In this document: in pieces, positions 40,804 through 50,127 of the stretch
How the letters are laid out: every line of letters starts with the position of its first letter
How positions within the stretch are numbered: the stretch's first letter is position 1
Source: Bin52 sp965213935
GTDB lineage: Bacteria; Pseudomonadota; Alphaproteobacteria; Thalassobaculales; Thalassobaculaceae
Direction of reading: 5' to 3'
Assembly: GCA_965213935.1 (NCBI GenBank)
Contig: CBDCAO010000012.1
Coordinates: forward strand, 1,116,001-1,180,000
DNA: 64,000 nt
Made by a program: the position numbers and the translations under genes
The notes under the pieces: generated by a model
Told to the model about the DNA's origin: nothing
The model's input: only the letters and a program-made list of their open reading frames with translations
The model's database searches: none

Positions 40804-41433
40804 TCAGAGAGCTGCACTCGGTCTCGAACTCACGGCATCGTACCAACGCGCCGCGTGGGTGGCGCCTTCCGGAAGGCCCATCTTCAGCCAGCCGGCAAAG
40901 TCGACCACGACCAGCAGGTCGATGTCGGCGACCGAATAGGCGTCGCCGGCCACGAACGGCCTGTCACGCACCATCGCATCGATACCGTCGAGGAAGCGCA
41001 GCACCCTGCCCCGGCCCCGCTCGGCGAGTGCGGGTATCTGCTCGTAGTTGACCGGACCGGTCAGGGCCCTGCCCTGCATCCTGCTGGCCCGGTTGCGCAG
41101 TGCCTCGGACATCGCCATCAGGCCGTCGGCCTCGATCTGCCACAGCAGGTCGGCGATCCGCCCCTGTTCTGCGGCACTGCGTCCGCACAGGTTCGGTTCC
41201 GGAAACGCGACGTCGAGATAGCGCCGGATCCCGGCCGTGCTTGCAAGCCGCGTGCCGTCGTCAAGTTCGAGGACCGGAACCGTGCAACGGGGATTGATGG
41301 CCCGGAAGGATTCCGTCATCTGTTCGCCGTTGCCCAGATCGACCTGCACCGTCTCCACCTCGAGACCCTTTTCGGCAAGGTATATCCGGGCCCGTCTGGG
41401 CGAAGGAGCGGGAGCGCAGTCGTAGAACTTCAT
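40804..41433 (-). CDS. Glutathione S-transferase family protein
   Basis: GST of 209 residues. The thioredoxin-fold half has MKFYDCAPAPSPRRARIYLA (the usual N-terminal catalytic Ser region), NPRCTVPVLELDDGTRLAST (cis-Pro loop and glutathione-binding residues) and a helical C-terminal half with VAGDAYSVADIDLLVVVDF, the N-capping/staple motif. The ATG at 41433 has AGGAGG nine bases upstream. It precedes a zone of broken genes. Substrate unknown. Confidence 0.88.
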   Translation of the reverse strand: MKFYDCAPAPSPRRARIYLAEKGLEVETVQVDLGNGEQMTESFRAINPRCTVPVLELDDGTRLASTAGIRRYLDVAFPEPNLCGRSAAEQGRIADLLWQIEADGLMAMSEALRNRASRMQGRALTGPVNYEQIPALAERGRGRVLRFLDGIDAMVRDRPFVAGDAYSVADIDLLVVVDFAGWLKMGLPEGATHAARWYDAVSSRPSAAL

Positions 41434-41465
41434 GGTCGGAAACCTCCTGCAGGCCTGCGGCACCG

Positions 41466-42242
41466 TCAGCGGGTGAGTTGCATCACGTGGCGGCGCATCA
41501 GGCGGTTGAACTGTTCGGGTTGCTCCAGTGATGCCAGGTGCCTCGAGGGCGTGATCCAGTGCAGGCCGCAGCCGGGTATCAGCCGGGCCATCCGTTCGGA
41601 GACGTCGCGCGGCACCCCCGGATCGTCCGGGCTGGCCACCACCAGAGCCGGTACCGCTATCTGCCCGAGCCGGGCCTCGGTGTCGAGTGTGCACATGGCC
41701 CGTGCAGCCGCGGCGAAGGTTTCCGGCCGGAACCGCCGGAACACCTCTTCCATGTAGACGTAGCCCGGCACCCTGCGTTCCGCCGCTTCCGGCGTAAACC
41801 AGCGCTGCATCAGCGCGCCGGTCACCGGTTCCAACCCCTCCCGTTCCACAAGGTCGGCCCGGGATCGCCACAACGCCCTCTGATCGTCATCGTAGCGACA
41901 GGTGGTGGTCACCAGTGCGAGCGAGTGCACGCGGCCTGGGTGATCCAGGGCCAGGGTCTGGGCGATCTGGCCACCGAAAGACACGCCGCACAGATGGACC
42001 GCGTCGAGGTCCAGCATGTCAAGAAGCCGGACAACGTCCGCCGCCAGGGACTGGAGGCTGCAGCCTTCCGGCCCAAGCGGGCTCATGCCGTGCCCGGGAA
42101 TGTCGACGCGCAGCAGCCTGCACCCCGCAAAGGCTGCACGGTGAAGGTCCCAGTAGCGGTGGTCGGCCCCGAAGCAGTGCAGCAGGCAGAACAGCGGGGC
42201 ATCGCCCGGTCCACCGAGCCGGTAATGGAGTGTCACGGTCAC
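41466..42242 (-). CDS. Alpha/beta-fold hydrolase (3-oxoadipate enol-lactonase-like)
   Basis: Hydrolase of 258 residues. The oxyanion region is LLHCFGADHRYWDLH, the nucleophile elbow is CGVSFGGQIAQ (Ser), the acid is in VASPDDPGVP and the base is His in TPSRHLASLEQPEQF. The pattern resembles PcaD and related esterases. GTG at 42242 was chosen: AAGGACAGG lies just upstream and the protein then begins TVTLHYRLGGPG as homologues do. It runs with the GST gene, 32 bases away. Confidence 0.82.
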   Translation of the reverse strand: MTVTLHYRLGGPGDAPLFCLLHCFGADHRYWDLHRAAFAGCRLLRVDIPGHGMSPLGPEGCSLQSLAADVVRLLDMLDLDAVHLCGVSFGGQIAQTLALDHPGRVHSLALVTTTCRYDDDQRALWRSRADLVEREGLEPVTGALMQRWFTPEAAERRVPGYVYMEEVFRRFRPETFAAAARAMCTLDTEARLGQIAVPALVVASPDDPGVPRDVSERMARLIPGCGLHWITPSRHLASLEQPEQFNRLMRRHVMQLTR

Positions 42243-43270
42243 ATCCTGTCCTTCATGGGCTCCGCGATCCGGTCGGCGCAGCGTGCGCGGCGCATGCAAA
42301 CGCCCCTGACCGTGCCGACCATCGCCGGTGCCGCACGATTGGTCGTTTCACGCACCAGCACATGACGCCAGGCGACGCAGGCGTCAAGACGCACCGGTGC
42401 CTCGCACAGCGCCGACCTGTTCCGGATGGTGCGACCGAAACCGTTCCTGTGTCTGACAACGCGATACCTCATGGAACCGATCCGCCCTGGACCGGAACCA
42501 GCGTGGGCTGATCCCGGGATGACACGGTCGAGGCCGGATTCGCAGTTGGGTCGGGTCGGGTCGCTGTCAGGGGCACATCGGTGGCAGCAGTTTCACGCTG
42601 GCCGCCGAACCGTGCCCATCGGCATTGGGTGGCCGAAGCTGCTGGAACTCAAACGCGTTTTCGGCGCCGCAACGAGTTCCGAGGCCAACGCTGACGGCGT
42701 CCGCGTCGGCGGTCGGGAGCACAGTCCAGTCCGGGATCCGGATGTCCACTTGCGCAAAGCAAAACCGCCAGTCGTCGCCGGAAATGCCCGGAAAGACCTT
42801 GCGGCCTTCCCCCGGGGAGCTTCGATGACGGAGTCTTCGGCATCGCGGCATGGTTCTGCGATCGGCGCATCCCAATGCTTCCCAACCGATACAGGGCCCG
42901 ATTCCCGTGCGGCGCTGATGTCTCGAGGGCCGGCTGCAGCCGGCGCCTGCACCTTGCATCGTGTCGGCTTCCCGTTTGGTCATTGCCACGCCGGGGCGGG
43001 CGCCGGATCCGGCGTGCCGTCTGCCAGCGCAGGGCCTTCGGCTGGCAGGCCGCGACAAGTGCGCGGTGCCGCGCGGTCCCTGTCGCATCGTCGTTCGTCG
43101 ATGTCCCGGCACTTCGGCGCGCATTCTGCCCGGCGTCGAACCGGTGTTCGCCGTGACTGATGCGCCGGCGCCATCACGGCCCTGAACCGGCGCTCGCCGA
43201 CAGCCTGTTTCTGTTGCACCCTGCGCGCAGGCTGTAGTCCGGCCGATCGCCGGAACGAATGGAGACGAGC
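42243..43270. other. About 1 kb without a recognisable gene
   Basis: I see no complete gene. Minus-strand frames between about 42570 and 42800 give short protein-like stretches (for example DDWRFCFAQVDIRIPDW) in shifting frames, which suggests decayed coding sequence, but no family is recognised. A hairpin CTGCCAGC/GCTGGCAG occurs near 43020-43050 without a T run. The last part should hold the promoter of the hydrolase starting at 43271. Confidence 0.5.
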
Positions 43271-44074
43271 ATGACCATCGCGCGCATCAGGACCGGGGAT
43301 GTCACTACCGCGTGGCGCGCTGACGGCACGTCGGACGGTCCTCCCGTCCTGATGGCGCATGCGCTGGGCACCGACCACCGCATCTGGGACCGCCAGGTTC
43401 CCGCGCTTGTCGATCGCTACCGGGTGCTGCGCTATGACTGGCGGGGTCACGGTGAAACCGAAGCGCCGCCGGGTTCCTGGAGTCTCGAGATGTTCGTCGC
43501 CGACGCGGTCGCACTTCTCGATGGCCTCGGGCTGGACCGGGTGCACTGGGTGGGACTGTCCACCGGCGGGATGATCGGCCAGGGCATGGCCATCCTCGAA
43601 CCGCAGAGGATCTCCAGCCTCACGCTGTGCAACACCACCTCGCAGGCCGTTGACGGGTACCGGGAGTCGGTGGCCAAACGCGAGCAAGTGGTCCTGAGCG
43701 AGGGCATGGAGGCGGCCTGGACCATGGTCGATCAGCTGTGGTTTACCGACACCTTCATCGCAGGGCGCGGTGCCGGTTACCTCTCGGTTCGCGACGCGTT
43801 CGTGCGGATCCCGATACCCGGTTACCTGGCGGCGACCTCGGCCGTCACCCGGCTCGCCTGGCGGGACCGGCTGCATCGCATCACCGCTCCCACCCGCATC
43901 ATCGCGGCCGGCGAGGATCGGGTCACCCCGCTCGAATGCTCCCGCGAGTTGCACCGGCGCATCGCCGGAAGTCGGCTTTCGGTGGTCCCGGGCGTCCGGC
44001 ACCTGTCGAATGTCGAGACCCCGCTCGCCTTCAACCGGATATTGCGCGCAAGCCTCGACCGCATGACCGCATGA
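43271..44074 (+). CDS. 3-oxoadipate enol-lactonase-like alpha/beta hydrolase
   Basis: Hydrolase of 267 residues close to PcaD. LMAHALGTDHRIWDRQVPAL, YDWRGHGETEAP, WVGLSTGGMIGQGMAILEPQ (nucleophile Ser) and LTLCNTTSQ closely follow PcaD enol-lactonases. Asp in AAGEDRVTP and His in GVRHLSNVETP complete the triad. PcaD converts 3-oxoadipate enol-lactone to 3-oxoadipate in the beta-ketoadipate pathway, consistent with pcaGH and the CoA-transferase in this window. The ATG at 43271 has GGAGACGAGC upstream. It ends 3 bases before the converging ligase-like gene. Confidence 0.83.
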   Translation: MTIARIRTGDVTTAWRADGTSDGPPVLMAHALGTDHRIWDRQVPALVDRYRVLRYDWRGHGETEAPPGSWSLEMFVADAVALLDGLGLDRVHWVGLSTGGMIGQGMAILEPQRISSLTLCNTTSQAVDGYRESVAKREQVVLSEGMEAAWTMVDQLWFTDTFIAGRGAGYLSVRDAFVRIPIPGYLAATSAVTRLAWRDRLHRITAPTRIIAAGEDRVTPLECSRELHRRIAGSRLSVVPGVRHLSNVETPLAFNRILRASLDRMTA

Positions 44075-44077
44075 CCG

Positions 44078-45535
44078 TCAGCCGAGCCACCTCTCGATCT
44101 GGTCCAGCGTCCCGACGCCGGTCGCGGGGATCGTGTCGCACACACGCCTGACCCGCGGGTTGTGCAACACCAGGCCCGCCTTTCTGGCCGGGGCTGCGCA
44201 TACCCGGTCGTACTCGAGCGTGCACACCAGGTCCGGTGACAGCACCCGGACCGGACCCGACCGGCCGATCACCCGCATCCGGCCCTCGAGCGCCTGCCTG
44301 ATCGGGTCGCCCGATGCGAGCGGCACGCTGGCGACCGGGACCCGCTCATCGCCCCGCCAGACCCCGAAGGTGCAGGTCACGGCGCCGGGCCGCAGGCGCG
44401 CGACGTGCAGCAGCACCGCGTCAACCACGAGCGGATCCGCGTCCCACGAGTACCAGTCGGCGTCATCCGGACGGTAGGCCCGGTCCAGGCGTTTCAGCAC
44501 CAGACCGGAGCGTCCCGCCCCCCGCGAGACCGAGTGAAGGGCACGAAGTTCGGCACTGTCGGCAAAGTCGAGCGCTGCGGGAACCAGCATGTTCCCGAGC
44601 GAACCGGCCGAGCACAGGTGATGCAGCCGGCGCCTGCGTACGCTGAGCGGCAGGTCGCGCAAATCGCGGGAAGCATCGGACAGGATGTCGACCAGCCGGA
44701 TCCTCGCCACGGCGCCGTCTGTCTGCAGCACGCCGTCCAGGATGGCGTCGATCGCAACGCTCCCGACAACCCCGTCCCATCGCGTGCCCAGGTCTTCACC
44801 GCGCGCAGACCGGATGCGCCGTTCGCTTGACTGTGTCGCAACCTGGACCCGGAGTCCGTCCCACTTCCACTCGACACACCACGAAGCCGGATCACACGCG
44901 GTCATCGCACGCCGATCCAGCCGACACGTCGGCACCATCGGCCACCACGGCACGGTGTCCGGTGGCGACGGTCGCGGGCCCTGACCGTCGAGCCACGCAA
45001 GCAGGGCAAGGTAGGGCGCCTCATCGGCCGACCACAGCTCGTCAATCTCGGCCGGCCGCCGGTCGCCGGCCCGGGCGAGCGCCGTTCGCAGCAGCGCAGC
45101 CGGCACCGGTGGGCGCCAGCGGGCCGCGAGAACCGCGAGCAGGCCCTGGCGCTCCCTCGGCCCCATCCGGTCAAGCAGATCCGTCAGGACCCCTTCGCTC
45201 CACGTCCCCGTCGCGGCCAGGTGAACCAGGTCCGCAAGGCCGGGCACCGGAGAGCCCGGCTTGCGGGCGGGCCAGGACAGGGCGACGGCCCCGGTTACGG
45301 TGCCCACGGTCTCACGGCACATCTCGAACAGCACCGGATCAAGACGTTCGAGAACCAGGGTACGGAGCCTGCGGGGAGTGACCGGAGGGAGGTGTATCGC
45401 CCCCGCGAGAACGCCGAGAGCGAACCCGCGTTCAGGATCGGGCATGCTGTGAACATGGTGGACCAGCCATCGACACGCAACGTCTTCGCGCGGGGAGCGA
45501 ACAAGCCGGTCGACGAGTTCGAGGAACGCTCTCAT
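44078..45535 (-). CDS. ATP-dependent DNA ligase-like protein with degenerate catalytic motifs
   Basis: Protein of 485 residues laid out like the bacterial ATP-dependent ligase that pairs with an MBL exonuclease: N-terminal helical domain (1-200), adenylation domain, OB-fold end with FGVWRGDERVPVA. Motif I is present as VEWKWDGLRVQV (Lys224). Others look altered: motif III reads ILDGVLQ (usually with Glu after DG), motif IV SGLVLKR (usually E-G-L), motif V WYSWDADPLVVDAV (usually WxKWKxDP) and the end RVRRVCDTIP lacks the usual W-R-x-D-K. If so, adenylation may be impaired. The start overlaps the exonuclease stop by 4 bases. Confidence 0.8.
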   Translation of the reverse strand: MRAFLELVDRLVRSPREDVACRWLVHHVHSMPDPERGFALGVLAGAIHLPPVTPRRLRTLVLERLDPVLFEMCRETVGTVTGAVALSWPARKPGSPVPGLADLVHLAATGTWSEGVLTDLLDRMGPRERQGLLAVLAARWRPPVPAALLRTALARAGDRRPAEIDELWSADEAPYLALLAWLDGQGPRPSPPDTVPWWPMVPTCRLDRRAMTACDPASWCVEWKWDGLRVQVATQSSERRIRSARGEDLGTRWDGVVGSVAIDAILDGVLQTDGAVARIRLVDILSDASRDLRDLPLSVRRRRLHHLCSAGSLGNMLVPAALDFADSAELRALHSVSRGAGRSGLVLKRLDRAYRPDDADWYSWDADPLVVDAVLLHVARLRPGAVTCTFGVWRGDERVPVASVPLASGDPIRQALEGRMRVIGRSGPVRVLSPDLVCTLEYDRVCAAPARKAGLVLHNPRVRRVCDTIPATGVGTLDQIERWLG

Positions 45536-46524
45536 GCGCCACCCGGCGGCGGCAGGGTCCCGGCCAGGAAACCGTCACGGGTTGCACGATGAACGAGGGC
45601 ATCGGCTCGCCCGTGCGTCACCAGGATCCGGGATGCGCCCACGTCCAGGATGGTCCGGTTCAACTCGGTCCAGTCGGCGTGATCGGAGACTACCAGCGGC
45701 AGTTCGACGCCCGCGTGCCGTGCCCGGCCGGGAAGCGCGAGCCACCCGGAGGCAGCGACCATGACAGGGTCCGCAAGGTGGCTACAGGCTGGCAGGTCGC
45801 GCGAGAGCACCACGACCTCGCCCGCAAGGCCGCGTTCCATGGCCGGTTCGGCTGGCGCCAACGCGCCGAGATCAATGCCAAACCGGCGATAGACCGCGCA
45901 CATACGCATGGTCGGCGCATCAAGGTAGATCCGGCGCTCATGGCCGCGGGCGCGAAGCAGCGCGATGAGCCGCTGCGCCTTGCCAAGGGCGTATGCCCGG
46001 ACCACGTGGCAGCGGTCCGGGAACATCTCGAGCGATGCCAGCAGCCTCGAGATCTCGTCATCAACCACAGGGTGGGTGAACACCGGCAGACCGAAGGTGG
46101 CCTCGGTCACGAAGACGTCGCAGGCCACCGGCTCGAAGGCAGAACACGTCGGATCGGCCCGACGCTTGTAGTCGCCCGAGACCACGACCCGGGTGCCGCG
46201 GTAGTCGAGCACCACCTGGACGCTGCCGAGAATGTGACCCGCCGGTGCGAACCGGACATCCACCTCGCCGATCCTGACCGTACGGAACAGTCCGAGCCCG
46301 TCACGGCGCCTGCCGCCGCGCCGTGCGAGCCTCGCCTCCATGATGGCGAGGGTCTCCGGCGTCGCCACCACCCGGTCGTGCCCGGGACGGGCGTGATCAC
46401 CGTGTCCGTGGGTGATGACGGCGGTGTCCACCGCTGCCGCCGGGTCGACGTGAAACCCGCCGGGAACGACGTGGATGCCCCGGGCATCGGTGACAATCCA
46501 CGGGGCGCCGGGCAGTTCGCCCAT
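45532..46524 (-). CDS. Ligase-associated MBL-fold DNA exonuclease
   Basis: Metallo-beta-lactamase/beta-CASP-type protein of 330 residues. ITHGHGDHARPGH contains the H-x-H-x-D-H metal site, FAPAGHILGSVQV the next His, VVVSGDYKRRADPTC the metal Asp, and VSDHADWTELNR with a final THG the remaining ligands. This is the family annotated as ligase-associated DNA exonuclease, and the ligase-like gene follows with a 4-base overlap. The helicase and metallophosphatase often found in such clusters are absent in this window. Confidence 0.88.
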   Translation of the reverse strand: MGELPGAPWIVTDARGIHVVPGGFHVDPAAAVDTAVITHGHGDHARPGHDRVVATPETLAIMEARLARRGGRRRDGLGLFRTVRIGEVDVRFAPAGHILGSVQVVLDYRGTRVVVSGDYKRRADPTCSAFEPVACDVFVTEATFGLPVFTHPVVDDEISRLLASLEMFPDRCHVVRAYALGKAQRLIALLRARGHERRIYLDAPTMRMCAVYRRFGIDLGALAPAEPAMERGLAGEVVVLSRDLPACSHLADPVMVAASGWLALPGRARHAGVELPLVVSDHADWTELNRTILDVGASRILVTHGRADALVHRATRDGFLAGTLPPPGGA

Positions 46525-47144
46525 CAGTCGGGAAGGTTGTCGGTCCGCACGCGATTGCCCAGGTAGCCGCCATGGTGGCGCAGGCCGTAGTCAGCCCGCG
46601 TGACCCCCTTGCGCTCGAGCAGCACCAGTGCAAGGGCATCACCGATAGCGGACATGACCGCCATACTGGCGGTCGGTGTCAGCCCGAGCGGACAGGGTTC
46701 TGCAATCACTCCCATGTCGATGATCACGTCGGAGAGGTCCCGCAACCCGGAATCGCGGTGCGAGGTGATGCCGATCACCGGACCGGCGTCCAGGTGCCGG
46801 GCAAGTTCGATGAATTCCAGTACCTCTGTGGTCTTGCCGCTGGTCGAGAATGCGACCACGCAGTCGCCGGGCGCCACCATGCCGAGGTCTCCGTGCGCCG
46901 CCTCGGCCGGATGGATGAAGATTGCCGGGGTGGCGGTGGAGCTGAGGATCGCCGCGAACTTGCGCGCCACGAAACCGGCCTTTCCCATGCCGGTGGAGAC
47001 AACCTTGCCACGGCAGTCCACCAGGTGGTCGACCGCCTTCGCATAGGCAGGACCCACGGCAATCGACCTGATCGCATCGGCCTCCGCTTCGAGGACGGCG
47101 CGAATCCGTCCGGTGACGTCATGGTCCCGTAACGGTCCGCTCAT
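46524..47144 (-). CDS. SIS-domain sugar-phosphate isomerase (KdsD-like, no CBS domains)
   Basis: Protein of 206 residues, one SIS domain. VSTGMGKAGFVARKFAAILS, PAEAAHGDLGMV, AFSTSGKTTEVLEFIELAR and a late LGLTPTASMAVMSAIGDALA match arabinose-5-phosphate isomerase (KdsD/GutQ) up to the point where the CBS pair normally begins. Short, CBS-less versions are known. It would interconvert ribulose-5-phosphate and arabinose-5-phosphate for Kdo synthesis. It overlaps the exonuclease and rppH by one and four bases. Confidence 0.8.
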   Translation of the reverse strand: MSGPLRDHDVTGRIRAVLEAEADAIRSIAVGPAYAKAVDHLVDCRGKVVSTGMGKAGFVARKFAAILSSTATPAIFIHPAEAAHGDLGMVAPGDCVVAFSTSGKTTEVLEFIELARHLDAGPVIGITSHRDSGLRDLSDVIIDMGVIAEPCPLGLTPTASMAVMSAIGDALALVLLERKGVTRADYGLRHHGGYLGNRVRTDNLPD

Positions 47145-47632
47145 GTCGGGGTGCCGCCGATCCAGGGACCGAATTCCCGCACCACCGCATCATAGATCGG
47201 CCGCTTGAACGCGATGATCTGCGCAATCAGGTCATCCGGCAACATCCAGTCCCAGCGGTCGAACTCGGGACTGTGTCCATGCAGGTCGATTTCCGTGTCA
47301 TCGCCGACAAACCGCATCGCGTACCACTTCTGCCTCTGGCCGCGGAACCGCCCGGCAAAGGACCGTCGCCGGACCGCATCAGGGTAGTCGTAGGTCAGCC
47401 ACATGCGCGTCTCCGCCAGGACCCTGACCGACCTGATGCCGGTTTCCTCCACGAGCTCACGCAGGGCCGCCTCGCGCGGGTCCTCACCGGTGTCGATACC
47501 GCCCTGCGGCATCTGCCACGCAGCACCCGGAATGCCGGATCGTCGGCCCGCAAAGATCTTCCCGTCCCGGTTGAGAACCATGATCCCGACACACGGCCTG
47601 TACGGCAGGTCGATCGGCGCGCTCGCTGCCAT
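47141..47632 (-). CDS. rppH: RNA pyrophosphohydrolase
   Basis: Nudix protein of 163 residues. YRPCVGIMVLNRDGKIFAGR opens it, PQGGIDTGEDPREAALRELV followed by EETGI is the Nudix box, and WYAMRFVGDDTEIDL with FDRWDWM follow as in RppH. It removes pyrophosphate from RNA 5' ends to start decay. It is the last gene of the conserved gpmI-envC-ctpA-rppH run. Confidence 0.93.
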   Translation of the reverse strand: MAASAPIDLPYRPCVGIMVLNRDGKIFAGRRSGIPGAAWQMPQGGIDTGEDPREAALRELVEETGIRSVRVLAETRMWLTYDYPDAVRRRSFAGRFRGQRQKWYAMRFVGDDTEIDLHGHSPEFDRWDWMLPDDLIAQIIAFKRPIYDAVVREFGPWIGGTPT

Positions 47633-47647
47633 GATGCGTCCCGGGTG

Positions 47648-48955
47648 TCAGTCCCGGTCAGCGCCGGGAGGCGTGACCGGTGCAAGTTCCCGGAAACGGT
47701 GCAGTCCCTTGAGCAGGTCAACCGCCCTCGAGATCTGGTAGTCCTGTTTCTCCTGCTCTCCGGGTTCGGCGGTCTCGTCCTGGCCGGGCTCGGCTGCGGC
47801 TCCCCCGTCGAGCGCGTTGCGCAGGTCTGCCTCCCGGTAGGCGGACCTGGTCTCGACCTGCTCGATCAGCGCCAGCGGAACCTCGATGTCAGGGACGATG
47901 CCGGTCTGCTGGATCGACCGGCCCGACGGCGTGTAGTACCTGGCAACGGTCAGACGCATCGCCACCTTGCCGGGAAGCGGCATCAGGGTCTGGACCGATC
48001 CCTTGCCGAAGGACCGTGTCCCAAGGATGACCGCCCGGTGGTGATCCTGCAGGGCGCCGGCGACGATTTCCGATGCAGAAGCGGAGCCATTGTTGATCAG
48101 CACCACCAGCGGCTGACCCTCGGCCAGGTCGCCCTTGGTGGCATGCACCCGCGTTATGTCATCCGGATCCCTGCCACGAGTGGACACGATTTCACCGTGG
48201 TCGAGAAACGAATCGCTGACCGAGATCGCCTGGTCCAGCAGTCCGCCCGGATTGTTGCGCAGATCGATGACATAGCCGATCAGCTGGTCGCCGAGTTCGG
48301 TCCGGACATCGGCGATCGCCTCCTCAAGGCCGCTCTGGGTGTTCTCGTTGAATGCGGTCACGCGGAGATAGCCGACCCGGTCGATTGCACGGGAGCGGAC
48401 CGACCGGATCTTGATGGCCGCCCGGACCAGGGTCACGTCGAACGGACTCTGGTTGTCGCGGCGAACCGACAGGACGATGGTGGAGTCCACGGGACCGCGC
48501 ATGCGCTCTACCGCCTCGGCAAGGCTGAGCCCGAGCACGGCCTCCCCGTTGAGGTGGGTGATGAGATCACCCGGCTGGAGCCCCGCGCGGTAGGCGGGGG
48601 TCCCGTCGATCGGGGAAACAACCTTGACCAGTCCGTTCTCGAGGGTGACCTCGATGCCAAGGCCTCCGAACTCGCCCCTTGTCATGATGCCGATATCCTT
48701 GAAGGCCTCGACATCCAGAAACGCGGAGTGGGGATCGAGCGAGGACAGCATTCCGGTAATGGCCGCCTCGATCAGCTCCTTGTCACTCACCTTTTCCACG
48801 TACTGCTCGCGCACTCTCTCGAACACGTCACCGAACAGGTTCAGCTGCATGTAGGTGTCGGTCGAATTGTTGGCGTGCGCCACCGTGGGTGCGCAGAGCA
48901 GCAGGACTGCCACGAGGCGGCCAAGTGGCCTTGACGTCAGTTGCAGCACTCTCAT
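47648..48955 (-). CDS. ctpA: C-terminal processing peptidase (S41), periplasmic
   Basis: Protease of 435 residues. A signal peptide ends near VAHANNS. A PDZ domain covers about 75-160 (EFGGLGIEVTLENGLVKVVS, GLQPGDLITHLNGEAV). The S41 domain has VIDLRNNPGGLLDQAISVSD, then NGSASASEIVAGALQDH with the catalytic Ser, and GTRSFGKGSVQT with the catalytic Lys. It overlaps the upstream EnvC-like gene by 4 bases; EnvC-CtpA gene pairing is widespread in alphaproteobacteria. Confidence 0.94.
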   Translation of the reverse strand: MRVLQLTSRPLGRLVAVLLLCAPTVAHANNSTDTYMQLNLFGDVFERVREQYVEKVSDKELIEAAITGMLSSLDPHSAFLDVEAFKDIGIMTRGEFGGLGIEVTLENGLVKVVSPIDGTPAYRAGLQPGDLITHLNGEAVLGLSLAEAVERMRGPVDSTIVLSVRRDNQSPFDVTLVRAAIKIRSVRSRAIDRVGYLRVTAFNENTQSGLEEAIADVRTELGDQLIGYVIDLRNNPGGLLDQAISVSDSFLDHGEIVSTRGRDPDDITRVHATKGDLAEGQPLVVLINNGSASASEIVAGALQDHHRAVILGTRSFGKGSVQTLMPLPGKVAMRLTVARYYTPSGRSIQQTGIVPDIEVPLALIEQVETRSAYREADLRNALDGGAAAEPGQDETAEPGEQEKQDYQISRAVDLLKGLHRFRELAPVTPPGADRD

Positions 48956-50127
48956 CGTGGCACCGTTTCCTTTCCGACCGGGATCCAGAAAAGCGGATCA
49001 ACGGGTGTTCCGTCCCGCCAGAGCTCGACGTACAGACGCTGCTCCCGCTGTGCGGATCGCCCCATGACGCCGACCGGCTCACCCGCAAACACCATCTGCT
49101 GTGCCCGCACGTCGACGCGACCCAGAGGCGACAGCAGGGAATGCAGGCCGCCGTCATGCTCGATGATCACCATACGCCCGTATCCGCGAAACTCGTCAGC
49201 GAATACCACGGTGCCGTCGTTCGGCGCCACGACCCGGGCTCCGGGACGCACCGCGACCGTGATACCCCTCGACTTCATGTGCTGACCGTCGGCGTCGCCA
49301 AAGCCCGTCACGACATCGCCCGCGACCGGGAAGGTAAACCGCGCCCGCACCGCCTCGCCGGTTCCCGGAACCTCTGGCACCGTCAGCACGGCATCACGCG
49401 CCGCGGACCCCTCCGGCCGCTGGCCACCGGGAGCATGGGGCACCCGTGCGAGCAGCGACTGCAGCTTCAGCACGGCATCGCGCTGATGCCCGGACGCCGC
49501 CTTCAGGGCAGCGTGAAGCTCGTCCAGCGTCTGCACCGTTTCCCGGATATCGGGCCCGGCGACGAGCGGAACCCCGCTTCCGGCACGATCCAGCTGCAGG
49601 GCAACCGTCTTCTGCCCGATCAACCGATCGAGCCGGTTGCGCTGGCGCTGCAGTTCCGACTCCGCGATCCGAAGCCGAGCCTGCTCCCGCGTAATGGCCC
49701 GTCGCAATTCCGCAAGGTCATCGACCTCCGCGCCGAGTGCCGCGGTCTGTCGCTGGATGCCTGGCGTCAGCGAGCTGATCAGGCTGAGTGCCCGGGCCGA
49801 ATCAAGCGGTGAATGCGGTGTCGTCACCACCGCGCCAGGTGTCCTGCGCGCGAGGCGCTGCAGCGCCATGGCGAGATCGGCGAGGCGTCCCTGCATCCGC
49901 CGGAACTGGGTCTCGCGGTTCTCCTGGCGGCGGCGCAGCTCGGCCAGACGATGTTCGGCGCGCGTGACATGGGACTCCTGCGCGCGCACCGCGCGGGCCA
50001 GCTCCACGAGCTGGCCGCGCACCGTCTCAAGCTTGCCACCGAGCCCGTCATCGGCCCGGGCCGCGACGGTCAGACCAACCAGCAGGGCCAGCAGCCATAC
50101 GACAGTGCGAAACCTGTCAGGCATCAT
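48952..50127 (-). CDS. EnvC-like M23 peptidase-domain protein, murein hydrolase activator
   Basis: Protein of 391 residues. A hydrophobic signal segment is followed by a long coiled coil (about 25-90 and 125-160, e.g. RAEHRLAELRRRQENRETQF), a linker and a C-terminal LytM/M23 domain. The domain has FPVAGDVVTGFG, SRGITVAVRPGARVVAPNDG, GYGRMVIIEHDGGLHSLLS and LYVELWRDGTPVDP. Catalytic zinc ligands are not complete: GDADG replaces the usual H-x-x-x-D and the final H-x-H is changed. It therefore looks like EnvC, an activator of amidases, not an active peptidase. The start is among GTG 50130, ATG 50127 and ATG 50124. Confidence 0.88.
   Translation of the reverse strand: MMPDRFRTVVWLLALLVGLTVAARADDGLGGKLETVRGQLVELARAVRAQESHVTRAEHRLAELRRRQENRETQFRRMQGRLADLAMALQRLARRTPGAVVTTPHSPLDSARALSLISSLTPGIQRQTAALGAEVDDLAELRRAITREQARLRIAESELQRQRNRLDRLIGQKTVALQLDRAGSGVPLVAGPDIRETVQTLDELHAALKAASGHQRDAVLKLQSLLARVPHAPGGQRPEGSAARDAVLTVPEVPGTGEAVRARFTFPVAGDVVTGFGDADGQHMKSRGITVAVRPGARVVAPNDGTVVFADEFRGYGRMVIIEHDGGLHSLLSPLGRVDVRAQQMVFAGEPVGVMGRSAQREQRLYVELWRDGTPVDPLFWIPVGKETVPR

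Noticed and set aside
43014..43060. Terminator-like hairpin CTGCCAGC/GCTGGCAG
   Set aside because: No T run and no gene ending next to it on either strand.
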